DNA of 43,892 nt from Cryobacterium sinapicolor (GTDB taxonomy: Bacteria; Actinomycetota; Actinomycetes; Actinomycetales; Microbacteriaceae), in NCBI RefSeq assembly GCF_004403465.1, contig NZ_SOGQ01000045.1, forward strand, positions 13,531 to 57,422. Reading direction: 5' to 3'. A program made the position numbers and the translations under genes. Under the pieces are notes generated by a model. It saw only the letters and a list, made by a program, of their open reading frames with translations, ran no database searches and was not told where the DNA came from. Below, one piece after another: positions 1 to 9,482 of this stretch (its first letter is position 1; every line of letters begins with the position of its first letter).

Positions 1-40
1 CGTCCCGTCCCGTCCCGTCCCGTCCCGTCCCGTCCCGTCC
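1..40. repeat. CGTCC pentanucleotide tandem repeat (8 copies)
   Basis: Eight perfect head-to-tail copies of CGTCC begin at the first base of the window, so the array may continue outside it. It lies in non-coding DNA downstream of the minus-strand liv operon. A pure pentamer array of this kind can change length by slippage. No function can be assigned from the sequence. Confidence 0.9.
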
Positions 41-62
41 CTTCTCCGCACCGGCGTGTGTT

Positions 63-169
63 GTGGCTAACTCAGGAGATCCGCCCGGCCGGGCCGGACA
101 TCCGCACCGGTTCCGCACTGGTCTGCGGTGGCCGGGTGACATCGGCAACGGATGTCCTGAGTTGGCCAC
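63..169. repeat. Imperfect inverted repeat, 20-nt arms
   Basis: The arms lie at 63-82 and 150-169 and are complementary at 18 of 20 positions (GTGGCTAACTCAGGAGATCC against its mirror with two changes). The 67-base interior is itself G+C-rich with shorter self-complementary parts. It could form a long cruciform or RNA hairpin. No T-run follows it, so it is not a typical intrinsic terminator. Confidence 0.7.
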
Positions 170-283
170 GCGCGCGGGCTCGGCCAGGGCTGGCCCACGG
201 AGGACGCGGGAGAACCCAAATCGCCGTCAAATTCGCTCGGGAAGCGAAAGCCATCGTTTGCTGGCAGCGACGGATCGGATCCC

Positions 284-345
284 GCGCGGGTGCTGCGCCG
301 CTGCGCTGGTGGCACGCCACGCGCGGAACGGCGCAGCACCCGCGC
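284..345. repeat. Perfect 17-bp inverted repeat
   Basis: Arms at 284-300 (GCGCGGGTGCTGCGCCG) and 329-345 are perfectly complementary, with a 28-nt loop that contains a smaller TGGC/GCCA stem. There is no T-tract on either side. It may be a secondary terminator, a short palindromic repeat element, or a structural DNA site. Confidence 0.75.
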
Positions 346-384
346 GCCGCCCCGGTGCGGGAACGGATGCCGCGCGCAAGCCGA

Positions 385-420
385 AAGGAGGGGCGCGCAC
401 CCAGGTGCGCGCCCCTCCTT
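385..420 (-). terminator. Hairpin downstream of livF, probable liv operon terminator
   Basis: Arms at 385-401 and 404-420 form a perfect 17-bp stem (AAGGAGGGGCGCGCACC and its complement) with a 2-nt loop. It starts 30 bases after the livF stop codon on the minus strand and is followed by only a short T-run. High-G+C actinobacteria often have such U-poor terminators. Its position as the first structure after the operon supports the call. Confidence 0.65.
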
Positions 421-449
421 CGCGTGCGTTGCCGCCGAGCCGCGCCCCG

Positions 450-1157
450 TTACACCGTCGCGCCACCCAGGTAGGCGTTGTGCACCTCGGGGAGCTCCAC
501 CAGTTCGGCGGGTGTTCCCGTGAGCGCCACCCGTCCGCGGTGCATGACCACAGCCCGGTGCGCGATCTTGAACGAGGCGCGCACATTCTGCTCCACGAGG
601 AGCACCGCCAGCTGCTTCTCGACGCAGAGCCGGGACAGCACATCCATGATCTCGGCGACCACCTTCGGTGCCAGCCCGATGGACGGCTCGTCCAGCATGA
701 TCGCCGTCGGGTTGGCCATCAGGCCGCGCCCGATGGCCACCATCTGCTGCTCGCCGCCCGAGAGGGTTCCGGCCGCCTGCCCCATCCGGGTGCGCAGCCG
801 GGGGAACAGCTCGAGGATCGAGTCGACGTCGCCGTGGCCCTTCTTCGTCCAGGCGCCCAGCATCAGGTTGTCCCGCACCGAGAGGGTCGGGAAGCACAGC
901 CGGTTCTCGGGCACATGGGTCAGGCCGAAGCCGGCCATCTTCTCCGCGGGCTTCCCGGTGATCGTGCGGCCCTCGAGGGTCACGCTGCCCCCGGTGGGCC
1001 GGATGAGGCCGCTGATGGTCCGCAGCAGAGTCGTCTTCCCGGCCCCGTTCGAGCCCACCACGGCGACGATCTCCCCGCGCGCCACCTCGAAGCTGACCTC
1101 GTGCAGCACCGCGAGCTTGCCATAGCCGGCGTCGAGGCCGGAAACGATCAGCGTCAT
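450..1157 (-). CDS. livF: Branched-chain amino acid ABC transporter ATPase LivF
   Basis: This 235-residue cytoplasmic ATPase would drive uptake together with the LivG domain of the upstream fusion protein. It shows a Walker A motif (GSNGAGKT, about residues 36-43), the signature LSGGEQQM and a Walker B ending LDEPSIGLAP. The SIGLAP sequence and the GLTHVPENR segment are typical of LivF rather than LivG. The start codon overlaps the stop of the livM-livG gene by four bases, so the two are probably translationally coupled. The length is normal for LivF. LivF-type importers move leucine, isoleucine or valine, but also amides, urea or aromatic acids, so the substrate is not fixed by this gene. 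It is the last gene of the operon and is followed by a strong hairpin. Confidence 0.95.
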   Translation of the reverse strand: MTLIVSGLDAGYGKLAVLHEVSFEVARGEIVAVVGSNGAGKTTLLRTISGLIRPTGGSVTLEGRTITGKPAEKMAGFGLTHVPENRLCFPTLSVRDNLMLGAWTKKGHGDVDSILELFPRLRTRMGQAAGTLSGGEQQMVAIGRGLMANPTAIMLDEPSIGLAPKVVAEIMDVLSRLCVEKQLAVLLVEQNVRASFKIAHRAVVMHRGRVALTGTPAELVELPEVHNAYLGGATV

Positions 1158-3076
1158 GCGTGCTCCTCTAACTCGTTCAGTTCTGCTTCGGCCTCGTCGA
1201 GGTCCGTGCCCAGGTAGGCAACCACCACGGCCGGGTCATTGCGCACCGACTCCGGGTCTCCGTGTGCGATCAGCACGCCGTCGTCGAGCACCGCGACGTG
1301 GTCGGCGAGGCTCATCACCTGCGCCACATCGTGCTCGACGAGCACGATCGTGAGCCCGGCCGTCCGGAGCCGCCGCAGCAGTTCGGCCATCACCTCGCGC
1401 TCCGTGCCGGACAGGCCGGCCATCGGCTCGTCGAGGAGCAGCAGGGCCGGCTCGGCGGCCAGGGCGCGGCAGACCTCCATGATTCGCTGCTTGCCGAACG
1501 ACAGGTCCGAGGCCGAGTCGTCCGCGGCATCCGTGAGTCTCATCGACTGCAGGATTTCGTAGGACGCGGCGCGGTGGGCGCTCTGCTCAGCCGACTGCAG
1601 TCCCAGCATTCCGCGGAGGACGCCCGCACTTCCCTTGCGGTACCGGCCCATGTACACGTTGCCGACGACATCCGTCGAGGTGAAGACCTGCAGGTTCTGG
1701 AACGTGCGGGTCAGCCCGTGCTTGGCGGCGACGTGCGGCTTGCGGCCGGAGATGACCTGGCCGAGGAACGTGACCGTGCCCTCGCTCGGAATCAACGCTC
1801 CGGAGATCATGTTGAAGCAGGTCGTCTTCCCGGCGCCGTTGGGCCCGATCAGACCCAGGATACTGCCGGCCGGCACGGTGAGACTCACGTCGTTGACGGC
1901 GACGACACCGCCATACCGCTTGGTCAGACCCTCGAGGACGAGGATCGGCTCACCGGCCGCGACCGGGGTGCTGACGGCTGGGAGCTGCGGGATCGTCGTG
2001 TCGTCCTCCGCGGCGTGCGCGTGCGCATGGGCATCGCCGGGCGGGCGTTTCCCGGCGAACGGCAGCTTCTGCCACAGCGAGGTCGCCGCCTGGTGGAGGC
2101 CGCCGGGCAGCAGCAGGATCACCAGGATCAGGACGATGCCGTAACCGAGCAACTGCACCTCGCCGGTGGCTCCGGGGAAGACGGCCGGGATGATGTCCCG
2201 CATGCCCTCGCCGAGGAACTGCACCAGGAAGGCCCCCGCGACGGCACCCCAGACCGATCCGAGACCCCCGATGACGACCATCAGCAGGATCGAGACCGAC
2301 AGGTGGAATTCGGCGGTCGCCGGGCTCACGATCGCGACCTGGTAGGCGTAGAAAACGCCGCCGAGTCCCGCGAATCCGGCGGAGAGCACAAAGACCTTCA
2401 ACCGCAGCGCATAGGTGTTGACACCCAGGCTCTCGGCGGCGAGTTCGGAATCGTTGACCGCCGAGAGGGCGCGGCCCGCGCGGCTGTGCGTGAGGTTCAG
2501 GGCCAGGATCAGCCCGATCACCACGAACGGCGTCACGAACCAGAGGAAGAAGCCGCTGTTGTCGATCGGGATTCCGAGGACAGTGGGCCTCGAGATACCG
2601 TAGATGCCCGTGGTGCGTCCGGTGACGTCCCATTCGCGCACGCCGATCATCACGATGAAGCCGAGCCCCAGCGTCGCCAGCGCGAGGTAGTGACCACGCA
2701 GGCGCATGAGTGGAAGGCCCACGAGCAGGGCGACCAGCATCGCGGCGAGCACCCCGACGGTGGCCGCGACCGGGCCGGGCAGGTCGAGCTTGGTGAGCAG
2801 GATCGCGTGGGTATACGCCCCGATCGCGAAGAACGCGGCCTGCCCGAGGCTGACCTGTCCGGCTAGGCCCATCAGTAGATTGAGTCCGATGGCCGGCAGG
2901 GCGAAGATCATGGCGAAGACGACGATGTTCATGACCGAGGAACTGGCCGTGAACGGGACCACGATCATCAGGGCGACGAGCACGCCGCAGCCGATCAGTG
3001 TGCCCTTGTTGTTCGCCCAGAAACGCGCGCGGGGGGAGAGCGTCCCGACGAAGGTTGGTGTGGTTGCATGTGTCAT
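1154..3076 (-). CDS. livM/livG: Fused LivM permease - LivG ATPase
   Basis: A single 640-residue protein joins two subunits that are usually separate. About residues 1-320 are a LivM-type permease with several membrane segments and the GLAGQVSLGQAAFFAIGAY element typical of the family. After a histidine/alanine-rich linker (about 325-355) comes a LivG-type ATPase with Walker A (GPNGAGKTT, near residue 409), the FQNLQVF segment, signature LSFGKQR and Walker B LLLDEPMAGLSG. I chose the ATG at 3076, four bases after the livH stop. The in-frame ATG 63 bases upstream would place 21 unlikely residues inside livH. LivM-LivG fusions are known in actinobacteria. The protein would form half of the membrane channel and half of the ATPase dimer. 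Confidence 0.93.
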   Translation of the reverse strand: MTHATTPTFVGTLSPRARFWANNKGTLIGCGVLVALMIVVPFTASSSVMNIVVFAMIFALPAIGLNLLMGLAGQVSLGQAAFFAIGAYTHAILLTKLDLPGPVAATVGVLAAMLVALLVGLPLMRLRGHYLALATLGLGFIVMIGVREWDVTGRTTGIYGISRPTVLGIPIDNSGFFLWFVTPFVVIGLILALNLTHSRAGRALSAVNDSELAAESLGVNTYALRLKVFVLSAGFAGLGGVFYAYQVAIVSPATAEFHLSVSILLMVVIGGLGSVWGAVAGAFLVQFLGEGMRDIIPAVFPGATGEVQLLGYGIVLILVILLLPGGLHQAATSLWQKLPFAGKRPPGDAHAHAHAAEDDTTIPQLPAVSTPVAAGEPILVLEGLTKRYGGVVAVNDVSLTVPAGSILGLIGPNGAGKTTCFNMISGALIPSEGTVTFLGQVISGRKPHVAAKHGLTRTFQNLQVFTSTDVVGNVYMGRYRKGSAGVLRGMLGLQSAEQSAHRAASYEILQSMRLTDAADDSASDLSFGKQRIMEVCRALAAEPALLLLDEPMAGLSGTEREVMAELLRRLRTAGLTIVLVEHDVAQVMSLADHVAVLDDGVLIAHGDPESVRNDPAVVVAYLGTDLDEAEAELNELEEHA

Positions 3077-3080
3077 TTCG

Positions 3081-3953
3081 CTACACCCTGACCGCTGTGG
3101 GCTTGAGAACGAGGCCCTGGGGACGGACGACGAGCACAAGGATGAGGATGAGGAAGGCGGCGCCGTCCCTCAGACCGGACGAGACGTACCCGGCCACGTA
3201 GGCCTCGATCACGCCGAGCAGGAGCGCCCCGACGATCGCGGCGCGGAAGGAGACGAATCCGCCGAGGACGGCGGCGACGAAACCCTTGAGGCCGAGCAGC
3301 ACGCCGCCCGACCAGAGCGAGAGGTAGATCGGGGAGGCCACCACGCCGGCGACACCCCCGACGAAACCCGCGATTGCGAAAGCCAGCACCGAGGCGGTGA
3401 CCGGGGAGATCCCCACAATGCGTGCCGCGACGGGCTGCTCCGCACAGGCCCGCAGCGCCTTGCCCCAGCGCGACTTCTCGTAGAAGAGCACGATTCCGCC
3501 GCCGACCACGACGAGGGCGCCGATCATCCAGAATTCCTGAGAACGGATGCTCACCCCGCCGATCAGGAGGTTGGTTCCCGGGAAGAGCGGCACCCCTTTG
3601 GCTTCGGGCCCCCAGGCCAGCAGCATGATCGCCTGCAGCAGCGTCGAGACGCCGAGGGTCAGGATGATGGAGATGAGCGGGGTCAGCTTCTTCACTCGTG
3701 CGATGATCAGTCGTTCCATCGCGATGGCCACGAGGGTCACCGAGAGGATCGCGACCAGGATCGCGAGGAGGAGCGGCATGCCGGCGGCGGCGAGCCAGGC
3801 GCTCCCCAGCCCGGCCAGCATCGCGAATTCGCCCTGGGCAATGTTGATGACGTGGCGGACCGTGTAGACGGCGATCAGGCCGACGGCGAGCAGGGCGTAC
3901 ACAGATCCCTGTGAGAGCCCTGCCACCGTCAATTGCAGGAAATCAGTGAGCAC
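3081..3953 (-). CDS. livH: Branched-chain amino acid ABC transporter permease LivH
   Basis: This 290-residue integral membrane protein pairs with the LivM part of the downstream fusion to form the translocation pore. It has about eight hydrophobic segments, the family-typical opening GLSQGSVYALLAVGL and the VINIAQGEFAMLAG motif near residues 35-48. It starts with GTG two bases after the livK stop. Its own stop is four bases before the livM-livG start, so livK, livH, livM-livG and livF form one tightly packed unit. Length is standard for LivH. Nothing in the permease identifies the substrate. Confidence 0.95.
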   Translation of the reverse strand: MLTDFLQLTVAGLSQGSVYALLAVGLIAVYTVRHVINIAQGEFAMLAGLGSAWLAAAGMPLLLAILVAILSVTLVAIAMERLIIARVKKLTPLISIILTLGVSTLLQAIMLLAWGPEAKGVPLFPGTNLLIGGVSIRSQEFWMIGALVVVGGGIVLFYEKSRWGKALRACAEQPVAARIVGISPVTASVLAFAIAGFVGGVAGVVASPIYLSLWSGGVLLGLKGFVAAVLGGFVSFRAAIVGALLLGVIEAYVAGYVSSGLRDGAAFLILILVLVVRPQGLVLKPTAVRV

Positions 3954-3955
3954 GA

Positions 3956-5140
3956 TCAGTCCTTGATGAGGTTCCAGCGACCATCCTCGGCCTCAGCCAG
4001 GATGAGGGCGGAGGCGTCGAGTCCGGAATGGTTCTTCGCGGTCATCTGGAAGACTCCGGAGATCCCGGTCCACTCGGCACTCTCGAGTTCGTCGCGCAGG
4101 GCATCCGCGTCGGTTCCGGCGGCCTCGATCGCGTTGACGGCGATGTGCCAGGCGTCGAACGCGTGGCCCGCGAAACCGGACGGCTGCTCGCCGTAGGCCG
4201 CGCTGTAGTCCGCCTGGAACTTCTCGATGACCTCGCGCTGCGAGTTGTCGGCTTCCAACTGGTCAGCGACGAGCAGGCGGCCCATCGGAGCGACGACGCC
4301 GTTGGCGGCGTCACCGGCGGCGTCGAAGAATGCCTGGTTCGAGATGCCGTGCGAGTGGTAGACCGGCTTGTTCACGCTGAGCTGCGCGTACGCCTTCTGA
4401 GCCAGGCCGGCCGAGGGGTTGATGCCCCAGATGATGACGGCGTCGGAGTCCGAACCGCGCACGTTGGTCATCTGCGGGGTGAAGTCGGTCGCGCTCGGCT
4501 CGAACGCCTCCGTCATCGTGAGGGTGATGCCGCGCTCGGCGCCGAGGTCCGTGATGTACTCCGCGACCCCTTCGCCGAAGCCGCTCGCGTCGCGCACGAG
4601 AGCCACCTTGGTGTAGCCCTTGGCCTCGGCGTCGTCGAGGATGCGCTCGAGCACGACCACGTCGTTCTGCGCGGTCTTGAAGACCCACTCCGAGCCCTCG
4701 ACGATGGCCACGTTGGCCGCGACGGAGATCATCGGGATCTTCGCGGCTTCCGCGATGGGGCGCATGGCCAGGCTGGGACCGGTGCGCGAGGCGCCGATGA
4801 TGATGTCGACCTTGTCGCTCTCGATCAGCTTGCTGGTTGCCTTGGCGGCACCGTCCTCGGTCGACTGGTTGTCGATGATGGTGAGCTCGACATCGCGGCC
4901 GCCGATGCCGCCGTCGTCGTTGAGCTGCTTGGCCAGCATGGTGAGCGTGTTCTGCTCCGGCACGCCGAGGCTGGCGCCGACGCCGGTGACGTCGAGAACC
5001 GCGCCGATCTTGATCGGGCCGGCCTCCGCGGCAGGGTCGGCCTCGGCCGTTCCCCCCAGGTTCGAGGTGCTGCATCCGGTCAGCGCAAGGGCTGTGATGA
5101 CGGCGATGGGCGCGATGAAGCGCATACGAGACTTCTTCAT
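3956..5140 (-). CDS. livK: Periplasmic-type substrate-binding lipoprotein LivK
   Basis: A 394-residue extracellular solute receptor of the type I periplasmic-binding fold (Peripla_BP_6, LivJ/LivK family). The N-terminus is a lipoprotein signal: basic residues, a hydrophobic core and lipobox LTGC with the acylated Cys near residue 23. The mature protein begins its domain at IKIGAVLDVTG and includes the familiar GASRTGPSLAMRPIAEAAKIPMIS segment. An AAGGAG ribosome site lies just before the ATG. First gene of the operon, as usual for the most abundant component. A palindromic operator sits about 27 bases upstream of the start. Ligands of this family include branched-chain and other amino acids, amides and aromatic acids; the ligand here is unknown. 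Confidence 0.93.
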   Translation of the reverse strand: MKKSRMRFIAPIAVITALALTGCSTSNLGGTAEADPAAEAGPIKIGAVLDVTGVGASLGVPEQNTLTMLAKQLNDDGGIGGRDVELTIIDNQSTEDGAAKATSKLIESDKVDIIIGASRTGPSLAMRPIAEAAKIPMISVAANVAIVEGSEWVFKTAQNDVVVLERILDDAEAKGYTKVALVRDASGFGEGVAEYITDLGAERGITLTMTEAFEPSATDFTPQMTNVRGSDSDAVIIWGINPSAGLAQKAYAQLSVNKPVYHSHGISNQAFFDAAGDAANGVVAPMGRLLVADQLEADNSQREVIEKFQADYSAAYGEQPSGFAGHAFDAWHIAVNAIEAAGTDADALRDELESAEWTGISGVFQMTAKNHSGLDASALILAEAEDGRWNLIKD

Positions 5141-5166
5141 TGGAATCTCCTTCAGAGGAACAGATA

Positions 5167-5194
5167 ATTAGTGACCGACCAGTCGTTCACTAAT
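5167..5194 (-). promoter_or_regulatory. TetR-type palindromic operator at the liv promoter
   Basis: Arms ATTAGTGACCGAC (5167-5179) and GTCGTTCACTAAT (5182-5194) match as an inverted repeat at 12 of 13 positions around a 2-base centre. Size and composition resemble operators of TetR-family repressors with a CCGACC..GTCGG core. On the minus strand the palindrome spans a plausible promoter (TTAGTG, 17-base spacer, TAATTA), so a bound repressor would block livK transcription. No TetR gene is in the window. Confidence 0.65.
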
Positions 5195-5315
5195 TCAGGT
5201 GTGGGCCTGACAGTACCGTGGCACCGCTCCGCGCGGCAAGACCCTCTTTGCGGCCTTACATAACGAGTGGGTGACGGTGTCGGCGGTGAACGGATGCATG
5301 CCGGCGGCCGGTTCG

Positions 5316-6266
5316 TCAGGCCAGCGCGAGCATCCCGGCCGCGGCGAGGGCGAGTGCGAGGCCCAGCCACTGCACGGGCGCGATCCGCTCCCGGAGCACA
5401 ACGGCGGCGAGCAAAATCGTCCCGGCCGGGTACATCGCCGTGAGCACGCTCATCACGCTGAGGTCGCCGGCGCGCATGCCGAGCAGTAGCAGCACGTTCG
5501 CCACGACGTCGATCACTCCGCAGGCCACGGCCAGCCGCAGCCCGATGGCCAGCGTCGAGCGGGGGTGCGGCGCGCCATCCGTCGAAGAGACTGGAAGGCT
5601 CGCCGCAGCCGGTCCCGCTGCCGCCCGGGCCTGCGCCGCCCGGACCGGCACCAGCGCCCGGCGCCGCTGAAGCGCGACCAGGGCGAGCAGCCCGACCACG
5701 GCGAACATGATCGACGCATTCACCGCCCGGTTCAGCACCAGCGGCACAAGTCCGCTGTCCGCCGGGGTCAGGTCGATCATCACCATGAAGGCGCCGATCA
5801 TCGTGCCGGAGCCGAGGGCCATCAGAACGCCGAGCAGGCTCGGGCGCACGGCGCCGCGTTCGGGCACGAAGCCCACGAGCACCACCGCCACGAGGGCGAG
5901 GCCGAGGGCCCAGTAGCCGATCGGGGCGAGTCGGTCGCCGCCGGCGAGTCCCACCGTCATCGGCACGACCGCCGACACCACGGCCGTGAGCGGGGAGAGG
6001 ATGCTCATCGGCCCGATCGCGAGGCAGGCGTAGAGCAGCGAGATCGCGATCGCGCCGCTGATCCCCGACAGCGCTCCCCACAGCACGGCCGAAGGCGACC
6101 AGGCACCCGCCACGAACGGGAGGGCGAGAAGCAGTGCCACGAGCCCGGATGCCGCGGCGACGGCCGTCACGAGCAGGGAACTCATGCGCTTGGCGGCGAG
6201 TCCGCCGAGGAAGTCGGCACTGCCGAAGATGAGTGCGCCGGTGAGGCCGAGGACCGCGGTAAGCAT
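5316..6266 (-). CDS. EamA/DMT-family membrane transporter
   Basis: A 316-residue inner-membrane protein with about ten hydrophobic segments arranged as two EamA-type repeats, joined by an Ala/Arg-rich cytoplasmic stretch near residues 200-225. The opening (LTGALIFGSADFLGGLAAKR) and the last repeat (AMYPAGTILLAAVVLRERI) are typical of drug/metabolite transporters. The open frame continues far upstream, but that part is antisense to recQ. I take the ATG at 6266, where the hydrophobic N-terminal helix begins. It is divergent from recQ across a 135-base spacer. These transporters export amino acids, metabolites or drugs; the cargo cannot be told from sequence. Confidence 0.88.
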   Translation of the reverse strand: MLTAVLGLTGALIFGSADFLGGLAAKRMSSLLVTAVAAASGLVALLLALPFVAGAWSPSAVLWGALSGISGAIAISLLYACLAIGPMSILSPLTAVVSAVVPMTVGLAGGDRLAPIGYWALGLALVAVVLVGFVPERGAVRPSLLGVLMALGSGTMIGAFMVMIDLTPADSGLVPLVLNRAVNASIMFAVVGLLALVALQRRRALVPVRAAQARAAAGPAAASLPVSSTDGAPHPRSTLAIGLRLAVACGVIDVVANVLLLLGMRAGDLSVMSVLTAMYPAGTILLAAVVLRERIAPVQWLGLALALAAAGMLALA

Positions 6267-6401
6267 AGGAAATGAGCTTAGCGAGTGCGCCAGCCCACCC
6301 CCCGCCTTCCCGACTCCCCGCCTGCTCATTCCCCTCTCGCCCGCTTTCGCGAACGGATGCCGCCGCGCGGTCCTGTCGGAGGCCGCAGGTAGAGTTACCG
6401 G

Positions 6402-8414
<2,013 letters not shown>

Positions 8415-8484
8415 TGCGCGCCCGGTCCCGCCGCCGGCCGCGATCGGCCGAACCCGGCAGCACGCGCAGCATCCCGCGGGACCA

Positions 8485-8508
8485 GCTAAACGGCTAAACG
8501 GCTAAACG
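8485..8508. repeat. GCTAAACG octamer, three tandem copies
   Basis: Three perfect copies of GCTAAACG lie in the leader between recQ and the methyltransferase gene, ending 15 bases before the ATG at 8523. The following bases GGTAGAACTGAATC separate the array from the start codon. Copy number could vary by slippage and alter the leader of the downstream gene. No protein site is recognised. Confidence 0.85.
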
Positions 8509-8522
8509 GGTAGAACTGAATC

Positions 8523-9218
8523 ATGGACTGGACCGAATTCTTTGACGCGCAAGCAGGCCGCCCGACGCGTTCGGTGCTGCTCCGCGCGCTCGAGCTCCGC
8601 GCCGCCGCGCAGCCCGGCACGTTTCCCGGATCGGCCGCCGCGGCGCCCGATTTCTCGGCCCCCGAGCCCGGCGGCTCGATTCCCGCCCCTCCCGGAACGG
8701 CGATCGATCTGGGCTGCGGTGAGGGCACCGAGACCCGGCACCTGCTCTTCGCCGGCTGGACCGTGCACGCCTTCGACGCCGACCCAGGCGCCGAGGCCAG
8801 GGTCAGGCAGGGCCTCGGCCCGGCCGAGCAGGCCCGCCTGACCTTCCACCGGTCCCGCTTCGAGGAACTCCCCGAACTGCCTGCCGCCGACCTCCTCTAC
8901 GCGGGCTTCTCCCTGCCGTTCTGCGACCCGGCGGTGTTCCCGGAACTGTGGGCGCGCATCCGCAGGGCGCTTCGGCCCGGTGCCTGGTTCGCCGGCGAGT
9001 TCTTCGGCCCCCACGACGACTGGGCCGGCCGTGCCGACATGAACTTCCACGATCGCGTCCAGGTCGACATTCTCCTCGCCGACCTGCACGTCGCCGATCT
9101 CGTCGAAGACGACCGGCCCGGCCAGTCGGCCTTCGGCCCCCGCCACTGGCACCTCTTCCACGTCATCGCCCGCACACCGCCCCCTGCCCCAACGAATTCG
9201 ACGGAGATTTTGAGCTAA
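8523..9218 (+). CDS. Class I SAM-dependent methyltransferase
   Basis: A 231-residue soluble protein with a Rossmann-type methyltransferase fold. Motif I is clear (AIDLGCGEGTETRHLL, near residues 60-75), followed by an acidic residue at the end of strand 2 (FDADP) and the LLYAGFSLPFCDP strand-4 segment. Around residues 140-165 is GAWFAGEFFGPHDDW. The overall pattern resembles TehB-like or small-molecule methyltransferases, but the substrate is not recognisable. The ATG is preceded by a weak ribosome site. The last codons lie inside the left arm of a long inverted repeat (9192-9274), so the 3' end of the mRNA can fold directly over the stop codon. Confidence 0.85.
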   Translation: MDWTEFFDAQAGRPTRSVLLRALELRAAAQPGTFPGSAAAAPDFSAPEPGGSIPAPPGTAIDLGCGEGTETRHLLFAGWTVHAFDADPGAEARVRQGLGPAEQARLTFHRSRFEELPELPAADLLYAGFSLPFCDPAVFPELWARIRRALRPGAWFAGEFFGPHDDWAGRADMNFHDRVQVDILLADLHVADLVEDDRPGQSAFGPRHWHLFHVIARTPPPAPTNSTEILS

Positions 9219-9274
9219 AGCCACGTTTTGGGCCTGATTCAGGGCTTCTCGGGCAAAAGCTCCGTCGAATTCGT
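9192..9274. repeat. Perfect 15-bp inverted repeat overlapping the methyltransferase stop
   Basis: Arms ACGAATTCGACGGAG (9192-9206) and its complement (9260-9274) are perfect and can be extended with gaps on both sides (CCCCTG outside, TTTTG-type bases inside). The loop is 53 nt. The left arm covers the last codons of the methyltransferase gene. It may act as terminator, but there is no T-tract. A degenerate copy of the same core occurs at 213-236. Confidence 0.8.
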
Positions 9275-9482
9275 CAGGGGCGGCCGGGCCGACGCTCCGC
9301 CGGCAGCAGCGCCCCGTTTGTGGGTATGAGTGCAGCAAGACGCGGTACCGCTGTGGAAACCTACAAAACGGATGCCGAGCGGAGCATGCTTTGTTGTAGG
9401 CCCGTCACGCACTATTTCCGCCCTTGGCGAGAGGCACCTAACGTGTAAGAAAATTTCGAGTTCGCGCGAAGACGAAGGACCA

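Larger units (their letters stand above)
41..449. other. Intergenic region rich in inverted repeats
   Basis: I find no convincing gene here. The open frames crossing it lack recognisable domains and are antisense extensions of the liv genes. The stretch holds three separate long inverted repeats (63-169, 284-345 and 385-420, listed separately). It also carries a segment at 213-236 whose minus-strand core matches 16 of 18 bases of the inverted repeat seen at 9192-9274. The hairpin nearest livF is the likely operon terminator; the others are unexplained. Confidence 0.6.

Noticed and set aside
63..1217. A 384-codon plus-strand frame across the intergenic region and livF
   Set aside because: Antisense to livF, Arg/Pro/His-rich, no ribosome site, and it runs through three inverted repeats.
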